Positions 27,016 through 36,056 of a DNA stretch of 64,000 nucleotides are shown here, piece by piece. This DNA is from Fulvimarina sp040239565 (GTDB taxonomy: Bacteria; Pseudomonadota; Alphaproteobacteria; Rhizobiales; Rhizobiaceae): the NCBI RefSeq assembly GCF_040239565.1, contig NZ_JBEHWS010000003.1, positions 1 through 64,000 on the forward strand. The letters are read 5' to 3'. Below the pieces are notes generated by a model that was not told the origin of the DNA, ran no database searches, and saw only the letters and a program-made list of their open reading frames with translations. Each line of letters starts with the position of its first letter. Position 1 is the stretch's first letter. The translations under genes were made by a program, and so were the position numbers.

Positions 27016-28473
27016 ATGGCATCATTCGCCGACGAGGCTCGGATCGCGCTCGACAACCTCGCCGACAGAACCAACGACTTCTTCCACCCGACCGTCCGGC
27101 TCGGCGTCACGGGGCTTTCGCGAGCCGGCAAGACCGTCTTCATATCCGCGCTGGTGCACAACCTGTTGCACGGCGGGCGGCTGCCGTTGTTTTCCGCCTA
27201 CGCTGAGGACCGGGTCGCGCGGACCTATCTGGAGGAGCAGCCGGATGATGCCGTGCCGCGCTTCCAGTATGAGGACCATATCGCCCGGCTGCTCGACGAG
27301 CGGGACTGGCCAAATTCGACGCGGGCCATTTCCGAACTGCGGCTGACGGTCGAATTCGAGTCCGCCTCTGGCTGGTCGCGCATGTTCTCGCGCGGCAAGC
27401 TGTCCATCGACATCGTTGATTATCCCGGCGAATGGCTTCTCGATTTGCCGCTGATCGACAAGAGCTTTGCGGAGTTTTCCCGTGAATCGATCGAGCGGGC
27501 GCGTCTTCCGGGTCGCCGCGAGATTGCCGGCGAATTTCTCGACATGCTCGAAAGCATCGATCCGAAGGCGCCGATGGACGATCCGACGGCTCAGCGCCTC
27601 AGCCGCGCCTTTTCGGGTTATCTGACCGCCGCACGCTCCGACAACACGGCGCTCTCGACCCTGCCGCCCGGTCGGTTTCTGATGCCGGGCGATCTCGAAG
27701 GCTCGCCAGCCCTCACCTTCGCTCCACTTCCGGTATCCAAAGGCGAACCGTTTCCAAAGGGCTCGCTCGGCGCGATCCTCGAAAAGCGCTACGAGGCCTA
27801 CAAGTCGATCGTGGTCAAACCCTTCTTCCGCGATCACTTCGCCCGGCTCGACCGGCAAATTCTGCTGGTCGATGCTCTTCAGGCGATCAATGCCGGGCCG
27901 GAAGCGGTTCGCGATCTGGAGATCGCGCTCTCCGACATTCTGCGGTGTTTCCGGCCAGGCCGGTCGAGCTGGCTCGGCTCGCTACTCAGCCGCCGGATCG
28001 ATCGCATCCTCGTCGCAGCGACCAAGGCGGACCATCTCCATCGCGAAAGCCACAAGCGGCTGGAGGCGATCGTGCGCCGGCTCGTCGAGGGCGCGGTCAA
28101 GCGCGCCGATTTTTCCGGCGCCGAGACCCAGGTGATCGCGATGGCCGCGATCCGCGCAACGCGCGAAGCGCGCATCGAGGACAATGGCGACGATCTGCCC
28201 GTTATTGTCGGCGTACCCCAGGCCGGCGAGACGATCGGTGACGAGACCTTCGACGGCAAGACAGAGACCGCCGTATTCCCCGGCGATCTGCCGAAGGACC
28301 CGACCTCGCTCTTCATGGACGCCGACGGGCATGCCGAGCGGGCCGATCCGATCCGCTTCGTGCGCTTCAGGCCGCCCAAGCTCGAACGCACCGAGGAAGG
28401 ACTCACGCTCTCTCTCCCGCATATCCGTCTCGACCGGGCTCTGGAATTTCTGCTCGGAGATCGCCTGCGATGA
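27016..28473 (+). CDS. YcjX family P-loop GTPase-like protein
   Basis: A 485-residue protein with a P-loop GVTGLSRAGKTVF near residue 31 and SIDIVDYPGEWLLDLPL as the switch II (DxxG-like) block. TKADHLHRE is an NKxD-like base-recognition motif. YcjX is a stress-associated ATP/GTP-binding protein in E. coli that occurs with YcjF; no defined reaction is known. The stop overlaps the next start by 4 bases, so the two are coupled. Confidence 0.88.
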   Translation: MASFADEARIALDNLADRTNDFFHPTVRLGVTGLSRAGKTVFISALVHNLLHGGRLPLFSAYAEDRVARTYLEEQPDDAVPRFQYEDHIARLLDERDWPNSTRAISELRLTVEFESASGWSRMFSRGKLSIDIVDYPGEWLLDLPLIDKSFAEFSRESIERARLPGRREIAGEFLDMLESIDPKAPMDDPTAQRLSRAFSGYLTAARSDNTALSTLPPGRFLMPGDLEGSPALTFAPLPVSKGEPFPKGSLGAILEKRYEAYKSIVVKPFFRDHFARLDRQILLVDALQAINAGPEAVRDLEIALSDILRCFRPGRSSWLGSLLSRRIDRILVAATKADHLHRESHKRLEAIVRRLVEGAVKRADFSGAETQVIAMAAIRATREARIEDNGDDLPVIVGVPQAGETIGDETFDGKTETAVFPGDLPKDPTSLFMDADGHAERADPIRFVRFRPPKLERTEEGLTLSLPHIRLDRALEFLLGDRLR

Positions 28474-29555
28474 ACCGTAGCGAACCGCCAAGCCGTCGCC
28501 CTCAGGCCTTTCGCCTTCCGGAGGACGGCGACGAACCGCAGGCGCGCACGAAGGAAGAGGACCGACCGGGCCGAATGCCACGGGCGATCAACCGGATCGA
28601 GACGCTGGAATACGAGCCGGACGAGGCCATCGACGACGATCTGAAAGAGACCATGCCCCCGGTCGCGACACGAGCGCGCAAGACTTTTTCGTTCGGCAAG
28701 ATCGCCGTTGGCGCCCTCGGCACGTTGATCTCCCTCGGCATCGGGCTCTGGATCGATTCCCTCGTCAGCGATCTCTTCGCCCGCTACGACTGGCTCGGCT
28801 GGACTGCCATCGCTGCGGCCGCAGTCTTCGTTCTCGCGATTCTCGGTATCGTCGTTCGCGAAACCCTTGGCCTGATGCGCCTGTCGGCCGTGGAGAAAGA
28901 CCGCCGCGAGTCCCAGGCGGCCTTCCACGCCAATTCGCGCGAAGGCGCAGAGCAGGCGGTGGCACGTCTGTCCTCAATCGTCTCCGCCCGCCCGGAGACG
29001 CTGTCCGGCCGCACGAAGCTCGCAGACCTGAAGGACGAAGTGGTCGATGGCGCCGATCTGATCCGGATCGCCGAACGGGACATTCTCGGACCGCTGGACT
29101 CCCAGGCCGTCGCTTTGGTGCTCGCCACTTCGAAGCGCACGTCGGTGGTCACCGCCGTCAGCCCGAAGGCAATCGTCGATGTGGCCTATGTGCTGTTCGA
29201 AAGCGTGAAGCTGATCCGCCGTATGTCTGAGCTCTACGGCGCGCGTCCCGGAACGCTCGGCCTCATCCGCCTCACCCGCAATGTCGTCGCCCATCTCGCC
29301 GTCACCGGTTCGATCGCGATCGGGGACGATCTCGTCGGCCAGATGCTGGGTCATGGCATTGCCGCCAAGCTCTCGGCGCGGCTCGGCGAAGGCATCGTGA
29401 ACGGGCTGCTGACGGCCCGGATCGGCCTTGCGGCAATGGATCTCTGCCGGCCATTTCCGTTCATGACGACAGAGCGTCCGAAGCTTCGGGATGTGCTTGG
29501 AGAGCTCACACGATTTGCCTCCCGGCAACAGTCGAATCGAAACAAAGAGAGCTGA
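28470..29555 (+). CDS. YcjF/TIGR01620 family membrane protein (DUF697)
   Basis: A 361-residue protein: charged N-terminal region (about 1-75), two transmembrane segments (about 75-97 and 106-131), a helical linker and a C-terminal DUF697 domain from about 230, with RMSELYGARPGTLGLIRLTRNV. It is translated with the upstream YcjX partner through an ATGA overlap, and is expected to anchor that partner at the inner membrane. Confidence 0.85.
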   Translation: MNRSEPPSRRPQAFRLPEDGDEPQARTKEEDRPGRMPRAINRIETLEYEPDEAIDDDLKETMPPVATRARKTFSFGKIAVGALGTLISLGIGLWIDSLVSDLFARYDWLGWTAIAAAAVFVLAILGIVVRETLGLMRLSAVEKDRRESQAAFHANSREGAEQAVARLSSIVSARPETLSGRTKLADLKDEVVDGADLIRIAERDILGPLDSQAVALVLATSKRTSVVTAVSPKAIVDVAYVLFESVKLIRRMSELYGARPGTLGLIRLTRNVVAHLAVTGSIAIGDDLVGQMLGHGIAAKLSARLGEGIVNGLLTARIGLAAMDLCRPFPFMTTERPKLRDVLGELTRFASRQQSNRNKES

Positions 29556-29657
29556 AACGCTTTTAGAATTGTCGCTCTGGCAAGGCTCGGTTAACCATTC
29601 AAGCGGATAGTTAGCGCATCATAAAGAAGCGTTACTCGCAGCCCGGAAGGTTAGTCC

Positions 29658-30191
29658 ATGTCGCGCCTGAAGACTCTCGGCCTCGCCACTCTCGTCGCCT
29701 TCGGCGCGCTTGCTTCCGGCCCGGCTGCCGCCAATGGCGACAAGCAGTTCTTCCGTCAGGTCGTCGGCAAGTGGACAGGACCAGGCGAGATCGTCGCCGG
29801 CAAATACAAGGGCACCAAGTTCAACTGCACCTTCGATGGTCTGGAGCACACCCAACGCGTCGGCATGGTCCTCGATGGCTCTTGCCGTGTCGGCCTCTTC
29901 GCTCAGCCCATGCGGGCCGAGGTCGTTCAGGCTGGCCGAGGCTATCGCGGCGCCTTCCAGGACGGCGCTAAGGGCAAGGGTCTCGACATCGTTTCGGGCG
30001 AGGTCCAGGGCAACAAGATGGTCGTCGGTCTCGACCGCGCCCAGCTGAAAGGCGCAATGGTCGCCCGTCTCGCCAGCCAGGATCAGATGGCGATCACCGT
30101 CTCGGTTCGCGTCGCCAACCAGCTGGTGCCTGTGATCGGCATGAACCTTAAGCGCTCCGGCGATCTTCGCCAGTCCCAGCTCGGTCGCTGA
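29658..30191 (+). CDS. Secreted protein of unknown function
   Basis: A 177-residue exported protein with signal peptide MSRLKTLGLATLVAFGALAS cleaved near PAAANG. The mature part has FFRQVVGKWTGPGEIVAGKYKG and a C-F/C pair (FNCTF and GSCRV) that may form one disulfide. The alternating charged and hydrophobic pattern suggests a beta barrel or lipocalin-like fold, but no family is assigned. GGAAGG precedes the ATG by about 8 bases. An intrinsic terminator follows 48 bases after the stop. Confidence 0.75.
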   Translation: MSRLKTLGLATLVAFGALASGPAAANGDKQFFRQVVGKWTGPGEIVAGKYKGTKFNCTFDGLEHTQRVGMVLDGSCRVGLFAQPMRAEVVQAGRGYRGAFQDGAKGKGLDIVSGEVQGNKMVVGLDRAQLKGAMVARLASQDQMAITVSVRVANQLVPVIGMNLKRSGDLRQSQLGR

Positions 30192-30238
30192 TACTCCTCA
30201 ACTGGCAAGTTCCAAGTCACCAAGATGGAAGCAGGTCG

Positions 30239-30261
30239 GGCCGAAAGGACCGGCCTTTTTT
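30239..30261 (+). terminator. Intrinsic terminator
   Basis: GGCCG pairs with CGGCC around AAAGGAC, followed by six T. It lies 48 bases after the preceding secreted-protein gene and 58 bases before the end of the convergent mutS. Confidence 0.8.
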
Positions 30262-30318
30262 CTTGAGCGGCCTTTTAACAGCCGTCTCAACAATAGGGGC
30301 AGCTCCTCGCTGCAATCA

Positions 30319-33012
30319 TCAGTCCTTCGCCGCGAGCGACTTCAGCTTGTAGAGCGCTTCCAGCGCTTCGCGTGGCGAGAGGACATCCGGGTCGATCTCC
30401 TTCAGTGCATCCGCGATCGGATCACCGGCGGCGTCCGCGGCCTCCTGTTCAGCGGCCCGTTTCACCGCCGCCGAGAACAGCGGCAGGTCATCCAGAAACG
30501 TACCGCGCTTTTCGCCCTGGTCCGTTCTCTCGAGTTCCGCCAGCACGGCCTTTGCCCGCGACACCACCGATTTCGGCAGGCCCGCCAGTTTGGCGACCTG
30601 AATGCCGTAGGAACGGTCCGCTGCCCCCGGCCCAACCTCGTGCAGGAAGACGACGTCGCCCTTCCATTCCTTCACCCGCATGGTGACGTTCGATAGCCGG
30701 GCGAGCCGCTCCGACAGCGCGGTCATCTCGTGGAAATGCGTGGCGAAGAGCGCGCGGCAGCGATTGACTTCGTGAAGGTGCTCGACAGCCGCGAACGCAA
30801 TGGAGAGCCCGTCATAGGTGGCGGTCCCGCGCCCGATCTCATCGAGGATGACGAGCGCCCGCTCACCGGACTGATTGAGGATCGCGGCCGTCTCCACCAT
30901 CTCGACCATGAAGGTCGAGCGGCCTTCAGCAAGCTCATCTGACGCGCCAACACGCGAGAACAGCCTGTCGACGATGCCGATATGCGCCGCACGCGCTGGC
31001 ACATAGGAGCCGATCTGCGCAAGGATCGCGATCAGCGCGTTCTGGCGCAGAAAGGTCGACTTACCGCCCATGTTCGGGCCTGTGACGAGCCAGATCGCGC
31101 CCGCCTCAGAAGCAGCGCCCGGCGGTGAGAGATCGCAGTTGTTGGCAACGAAGCTCGGCCCCTGAGCGGCGGCCAGCGCAGCTTCGACGACGGGATGACG
31201 TCCCCCATCGATATCGAAAGCGAGGCTGCCGTCCACCCTCGGGCGAACCCAGTCTTCGGATACCGCCAGTTCGGCAAGGCTCGCCGCGACGTCGATTGCC
31301 CCGAGGGCGGCGGAGGCCCTTTGCAGCCGGTCGGCTTCGGCGACGACGGCGTTGCGCAGCTGGTCGAAGGTTTCGAGCTCGATGCGAAGTGCATCCGCGC
31401 CGGCATTGACGATCCGCTCCTGCAGTTCGGCAAGCTCGGTGGTCGTAAAGCGCATGGCGGAGGCCAGCGTCTGGCGATGGATGAAATGGTCGGACGAGTC
31501 GCCCGCCATCAGCGCCTTGCCGTTCGCCTCGTTCACCTCGATGAAAAAGCCGAGCACGTTGTTGTGCTTGATCTTCAGGCTCCGAATCCCGGTTTCCTCG
31601 GCGAGGCGCCCCTGAAGCTCCGCCACGAAACGCCGGGCGTCTTCCCGCAGCGTGCGGGCCTCGTCGAGTTCGGGTAGTGCCCCTGACCGCACGAAGCCGC
31701 CATCCCGCTTCAGAAGCGGTGCCTCGTCGCCGAGAAGCTCCTCGAGCACTGCACGCAGATCGGCCGGCAGGGCGGCGAGCTCGGCGCGGCAGTGGGCCAT
31801 TTCCAGTGGCAACTCGTCTTGCAGGGCATCCGCGATCGCCGCCGCGCCCCGCAGGCCCGCCCGAATGCCCAGGAGATCGCGTGGGCCTCCCCGATCGAGC
31901 GCGAGCCGGGACAGCGCCCGCTCCATATCCGGCAACCGAGCAAGGCTCGCGCGAGTATCCGAGCGCAGGCTGGCATCTTCGATAAAATGGCCGATCGAAG
32001 CCTGCCGCATGGCTATCTCGCCGACATCGGTCAGCGGGCTCGAAAGCCGGCTCGCGAGAAGCCGCCCGCCGACACCGCTTTTCGTGCGGTCGAGGACGCC
32101 GAGAAGGCTGCCCTGCCGCTTGCCCTGCACCGAGCGCGTGAGTTCGAGCGAGGCACGCGTCGCCGGGTCGATCTCCATCACCGCGCCGGCGAGGCGCCGC
32201 TGCGGGCGCCTCAGCGCCGGACGTGCGTCGAGCTGCGTCTTACCGAGATAGGCTATCAGTCCGGCCGCCGCCGAAAGCTCGGCTCGGCTGAAATCGCCGA
32301 AACCGTCGAGGGTCGAGACACCGAAGAAGGTCGCGATCCGGTTCGGCGCCGTCGCAACATCGAAGAGGGATCGCGGCTCGGGCCGCGCTCGCTTGCCGAA
32401 ACGGCGAAAAAGGCCGGAAAGGCGCTGGTCCGCGTAGAGATCGTCGGGCACCACCAGTTCCGACGGGTCGATCGCCGCGATATCGGCCTCAAGCCGATTC
32501 TCGCCGGTTTCGCCAAGCCGGAAATCGCCGGTCGAAAGATCGGTCCAGGCAAGCGCGTATTCGCCGCCTTTCGCTTTCCCGCCGAGCCGGGCGACGGTCA
32601 TCAGGTGATTGCCCTGCCCCGGCTCGAGCAGGGTTTCCTCGGTGATCGTGCCAGGCGTCACCAGCCGGACGACATCGCGCCGGACCACCGACTTCGAGCC
32701 GCGCTTCTTCGCCTCCGCCGGGTCTTCCAGCTGCTCGCAGATCGCCACGCGATGGCCGAGGGAAATCAGCTTCTGGAGATAGTCGTCTGCCGCATGGATC
32801 GGCACGCCACACATAGGGATATCGTCGCCGAGATGCTTGCCGCGCTTGGTGAGCGTGATGCCGAGCGCGCGCGAGGCTTCCTCCGCATCATCGAAGAACA
32901 GCTCGTAAAAGTCGCCCATCCGATAGAACAGGAGGCAATCGGAGTTGGCCGCCTTGATCTCGATATATTGCGCCATCATCGGCGTCGGGGCGGTCTCGGG
33001 CGCGGCTGACAT
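30319..33012 (-). CDS. mutS: DNA mismatch repair protein MutS
   Basis: Recognises mismatches and starts repair as a dimer. The 897-residue protein has the mismatch-reading Phe-x-Glu in MGDFYELFFDDA near residue 30, connector, lever and clamp domains in the middle, and the ATPase with Walker A GPNMGGKST, the block DELAEGRSTFMVEM, Walker B ALVILDEIGRGT and the ATHFHEM motif. Start ATG 33012 (MSAAPETAPTPMMAQY) is chosen over the open frame to 33180, whose residues do not resemble MutS. It is monocistronic and convergent with the secreted-protein gene. Confidence 0.95.
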   Translation of the reverse strand: MSAAPETAPTPMMAQYIEIKAANSDCLLFYRMGDFYELFFDDAEEASRALGITLTKRGKHLGDDIPMCGVPIHAADDYLQKLISLGHRVAICEQLEDPAEAKKRGSKSVVRRDVVRLVTPGTITEETLLEPGQGNHLMTVARLGGKAKGGEYALAWTDLSTGDFRLGETGENRLEADIAAIDPSELVVPDDLYADQRLSGLFRRFGKRARPEPRSLFDVATAPNRIATFFGVSTLDGFGDFSRAELSAAAGLIAYLGKTQLDARPALRRPQRRLAGAVMEIDPATRASLELTRSVQGKRQGSLLGVLDRTKSGVGGRLLASRLSSPLTDVGEIAMRQASIGHFIEDASLRSDTRASLARLPDMERALSRLALDRGGPRDLLGIRAGLRGAAAIADALQDELPLEMAHCRAELAALPADLRAVLEELLGDEAPLLKRDGGFVRSGALPELDEARTLREDARRFVAELQGRLAEETGIRSLKIKHNNVLGFFIEVNEANGKALMAGDSSDHFIHRQTLASAMRFTTTELAELQERIVNAGADALRIELETFDQLRNAVVAEADRLQRASAALGAIDVAASLAELAVSEDWVRPRVDGSLAFDIDGGRHPVVEAALAAAQGPSFVANNCDLSPPGAASEAGAIWLVTGPNMGGKSTFLRQNALIAILAQIGSYVPARAAHIGIVDRLFSRVGASDELAEGRSTFMVEMVETAAILNQSGERALVILDEIGRGTATYDGLSIAFAAVEHLHEVNRCRALFATHFHEMTALSERLARLSNVTMRVKEWKGDVVFLHEVGPGAADRSYGIQVAKLAGLPKSVVSRAKAVLAELERTDQGEKRGTFLDDLPLFSAAVKRAAEQEAADAAGDPIADALKEIDPDVLSPREALEALYKLKSLAAKD

Positions 33013-33299
33013 CTTCGCTCGATCGGACGGCTGTTGCGGGGCGGCAAGAACGGCTCGTGCCTTGGAGGGGTTTCTAAAGACGCCGCCCTCGGCGCGAAAG
33101 AGCGTCCCGGTCTCTATCAACGGTTTTGCGCGAACGATCTCTTGAACCGCGTAGCTCGAGGGATTGCGACTTGTTTGCAACGGTCGGGAAACAACGCGTC
33201 CGGCTCGGCGAAAGGCTCAACGAATCTACACAATGATGCGTTCGAATACCTATATCATGGACAGAGTTTGTTACGCTCAAACGCATGCAGGAGACTGAA

Positions 33300-33578
33300 A
33301 TGTCACGGTTCGGTATCGCATTGGCAGCTGCCCTCGCCGCGAGCCTCGGCTTCATGCCCGCAAGCGCGTTTTCACAAGGCAATGTCGTCCAATTTGCGGC
33401 CAGCAATCCGGTCGCGAACGCTTCGTTGCAGAATCCGCCGTCGCTCGGCGCTTCGGTGCCTTCATCGGTGAACCTGCAGAAGATCGAAGGCCACTCGAAT
33501 TTCGGCTACTTCTACTACAATGGTCAGCCGATCATCGTTGACCTGAGGACCCGCGCCATCGTCAAGATCGGCGTCTGA
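33300..33578 (+). CDS. Small secreted protein of unknown function
   Basis: A 92-residue exported protein. ATG 33300 has AGGAG 6-7 bases upstream and begins a signal peptide (SRFGIALAAALAASLGF, cleavage near SAFSQG). The mature part of about 65 residues ends with GYFYYNGQPIIVDLRTRAIV, a two-strand pattern seen in several small rhizobial periplasmic proteins. No family is assigned with certainty. A terminator follows 24 bases after the stop. Confidence 0.7.
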   Translation: MSRFGIALAAALAASLGFMPASAFSQGNVVQFAASNPVANASLQNPPSLGASVPSSVNLQKIEGHSNFGYFYYNGQPIIVDLRTRAIVKIGV

Positions 33579-33602
33579 CGAGAACCTTTCGCGACCTCAC
33601 GC

Positions 33603-33631
33603 GCGCCGGACGGAAACGCCCGGCGCTTTTT
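33603..33631 (+). terminator. Intrinsic terminator
   Basis: GCGCCGG pairs with CCGGCGC around ACGGAAACGC (10 bases), followed by TTTTT. It separates the small secreted protein from the convergent GNAT gene. Confidence 0.85.
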
Positions 33632-33636
33632 CGTGT

Positions 33637-34158
33637 CTAAAGTTCAAGCATCAAAACACGTGACGGATCGGCGGGGCGCGGCATTACAACCCGGCCCGGC
33701 TCGATCGCGCGGTAGCCGAGCAGCGCATAATAGGGCGCGTCTCCGACGAGATAGATCGCGCGATATCCCTCGTCTTTCGCCCGCTTTGCCGCATGGCGCA
33801 TAAGTGCCTTGCCGATGCCTCGTCCTTTCAGATGCGGTCGCACTGCGAGCGGGCCGAGCATGAGGGCACGCTCGGGCGCCGGGGGAAAATCCGTCATCCG
33901 AACGGACCCTGCTATCGCCTCTCCGTCGGTTGCGACGAAACAGAGCGATGAAACGATCGGATAGAGCTCGCGCACCCGCTCCGCTGCACGCACGTATCGG
34001 CCCGGGCCGAAGGCATCCTCGGCTATTGCTTCGATTGTCTCGCCATCAGCAGGCATTTCGAGCCGATAGATGATGCTCGACAGATCGAGGGCCGGCAATG
34101 GACCGGTTACGCCATGTGCGGAGACGGCGTTCGCTGCTGTGTTTGCGAAGGAAGACAT
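33637..34158 (-). CDS. GNAT family N-acetyltransferase (YhbS-like)
   Basis: A 173-residue acyltransferase with the strand RALMLGPLAVRPHLKGRGIG, whose RGIGKAL loop binds acetyl-CoA, and the C-terminal LVGDAPYYALLGYRAIEPG typical of YhbS-like members. The N-terminus is uncertain: ATG 34158 is used, while 34200 is also open. The substrate is unknown. It diverges from the glutathione transferase gene. Confidence 0.8.
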   Translation of the reverse strand: MSSFANTAANAVSAHGVTGPLPALDLSSIIYRLEMPADGETIEAIAEDAFGPGRYVRAAERVRELYPIVSSLCFVATDGEAIAGSVRMTDFPPAPERALMLGPLAVRPHLKGRGIGKALMRHAAKRAKDEGYRAIYLVGDAPYYALLGYRAIEPGRVVMPRPADPSRVLMLEL

Positions 34159-34523
34159 ACTCGGAACAATCGGCAAAGACGGGCGCGGTGCTGACCGCAA
34201 TAGGCGCTTGGCTCCTAGTTTTTGCAGAAACCACGCGCAACGAAGGGCGCTATGAGCGCAGATCCCTGCTTCGTCGCTGCCGTCTGTCCGTCATCTTGCT
34301 TCCGCTCTCTCTCAATCACGCGCCCATAGAACCAAGAGCACGCGACTGTAAGACACTTACCAGCGCCCGGGCGGGTCGTCCACAATCACTGCTTTATTCG
34401 CGTTACGCTGCGTTCACCCGGATGGTTTGTGCGTTCGCCTCTGGAACACGTCCCCGTGCGGTAAGGTTCACCTCTACGGAACGGGCTGAGACTCAGTCCG
34501 ACACGCAACCAAAGGAGATGACG
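34159..34523. other. Intergenic region between divergent GNAT and GST genes
   Basis: About 365 bases. The plus frame is open through most of it and joins the transferase, but those codons lack homology and a ribosome site. No hairpin terminator or riboswitch was seen. It should carry both promoters. Confidence 0.5.
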
Positions 34524-35525
34524 ATGGGCCTTCTCGTCGACGGCCAGTGGCAGGACAAATGGTATGACACGGACTCGACGGGCGGAAAGTTCAAGCGCCC
34601 GACGACCGACTTTCGCGGCTGGATTACTCCCGACGGAACGCCGGGGCCGGACGGTCAGGAAGCGCAGGAGGCCGAGGCTGACCGCTATCATCTCTACGTT
34701 TCACTCGCCTGCCCTTGGGCACACCGCATCCTGATCACCCGAAAGCTGAAAGGGCTCGAAGACGTCATCTCGCTCTCCATCGTCGATTACCACATGGGCG
34801 AGAAAGGGTGGGAGTTCTCGGAACGAGATGGAGCGATACCGGACAGCGTGAATGGCAAGTACAAGCTCTACGAGGTCTATCTCGAAGCCGATCCCAATTA
34901 CACGGGCCGCGTCACCGTGCCGGTTCTCTGGGACAAGAAGCGCGGGACGATCGTGAACAACGAGTCCGCCGACCTGATCCGTATTCTGAACACGGGATTT
35001 TCCGAATTTGCCGACAATTCGGTCGACCTCACGCCAGCGGCATTTCTTTCCGAAATCGATGCGATCAACGACACCGTCTACCACAACGTCAACAACGGCG
35101 TTTACAAGGCGGGCTTCGCGACGAAGCAGGACGCATATGAAGAGGCATTCGACAAGCTCTTCGAAACACTCGAAATGCTGGAACGCAGGCTTTCGGGCCA
35201 GCGCTATCTCGCCGGCTCTAACTATCCGAGCGAAGCGGACTGGCGGCTTTTCACGACTCTGATCCGCTTCGATGCGGTTTATCACGGCCACTTCAAGTGC
35301 AACGCCAAGCAGATCGCGGACTACCCGAACCTCTTCGGTTTCATGCTCGAACTCTACCAGTGGCCGGGTATCGCGGAGACGGTGAACTTCGACCACATCA
35401 AGGGTCACTATTACACCAGCCACGATACGATCAATCCGACGCGGATCGTTCCGAAAGGCCCGCAGCAGGACCTCACCGTGCCGCATAATCGCGACCGGCT
35501 TGTTCCAGCCGACGCAGCGGCCTGA
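34524..35525 (+). CDS. Glutathionyl-hydroquinone reductase (Xi-class glutathione transferase)
   Basis: Reduces glutathionyl-hydroquinones, restoring glutathione, in the manner of E. coli YqjG and PcpF. The 333-residue protein has the catalytic cysteine Cys63 in SLACPWAHRILI, the thioredoxin-like domain ending VPVLWDKKRGTIVNNESADL, and a helical domain with YEEAFDKLFETLEMLE and the late IKGHYYTSHDTINPTRIVP, diagnostic of the Xi class. AAAGGAG abuts an ATG at 34518 and is properly spaced for ATG 34524, which is chosen. Confidence 0.92.
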   Translation: MGLLVDGQWQDKWYDTDSTGGKFKRPTTDFRGWITPDGTPGPDGQEAQEAEADRYHLYVSLACPWAHRILITRKLKGLEDVISLSIVDYHMGEKGWEFSERDGAIPDSVNGKYKLYEVYLEADPNYTGRVTVPVLWDKKRGTIVNNESADLIRILNTGFSEFADNSVDLTPAAFLSEIDAINDTVYHNVNNGVYKAGFATKQDAYEEAFDKLFETLEMLERRLSGQRYLAGSNYPSEADWRLFTTLIRFDAVYHGHFKCNAKQIADYPNLFGFMLELYQWPGIAETVNFDHIKGHYYTSHDTINPTRIVPKGPQQDLTVPHNRDRLVPADAAA

Positions 35526-35536
35526 TCGCCGGACGC

Positions 35537-36025
35537 TCACCAATAGGGATCGGGCGGCGCGCTGTTGCAAAGTTCTTCGACGCGCCGCCGGGTGGCATCG
35601 GTCACATCGTCAGGAAGATCGTCGATGGCGAAAAAGCCGGAATCAGCGATCTCCTTATCGGGCGCCTTCGGTTCGCGCTGGATAACTGCCTCGGCGCGGT
35701 AGACGATGACATGATCGCGGCGCGAATCTGCATTGTTGAAGTGGACGGACATCAGCCGCAGGCCGAGCGGCACTTCGATATTACCTTCTTCACCGAGTTC
35801 ACGAACAGCCGCCTGCTCGACCGTTTCTCCGGAATCGACACCTCCGCCGGGCAAATACCAGCCCGGCACATAGGTGTGACGCACGAGAAAAAGCCGTCCC
35901 TCTTCATCGAAGGCCGCAACGCGGACGCCGAGTGTCATCGGCCGGGTCGCGAGAAAACCGAGATGCAGGATACGGCGAACAATTTTCTGGACGGGCACTG
36001 GGTTTCTCTCTTCAAGCGCGGCCAT
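35537..36025 (-). CDS. Nudix hydrolase
   Basis: A 162-residue Nudix-fold hydrolase of nucleoside diphosphates linked to another moiety. The Nudix box is GGVDSGETVEQAAVRELGEE followed by GNI: the G-x5-E-x7-R-E-x2-E-E core is present, but the usual glycine after EE-x is asparagine. ATG 36025 gives a normal start; the open frame extends to 36352 over the divergent gene. The substrate is unknown. The gene diverges from a metallophosphoesterase with only 31 bases between the starts. Confidence 0.85.
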   Translation of the reverse strand: MAALEERNPVPVQKIVRRILHLGFLATRPMTLGVRVAAFDEEGRLFLVRHTYVPGWYLPGGGVDSGETVEQAAVRELGEEGNIEVPLGLRLMSVHFNNADSRRDHVIVYRAEAVIQREPKAPDKEIADSGFFAIDDLPDDVTDATRRRVEELCNSAPPDPYW

Positions 36026-36056
36026 ACCTACACAGGAGAACCGATCAGGATCCTCG

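Noticed and set aside
31792..33009. 405-residue plus-strand frame across mutS
   Set aside because: Antisense to the fully supported mutS; no family motif and no start signal.
34098..34523. Extension of the glutathione transferase frame by about 140 codons
   Set aside because: Not similar to any transferase N-terminus, covers the divergent promoter region, and a well-spaced AAAGGAG precedes ATG 34524.
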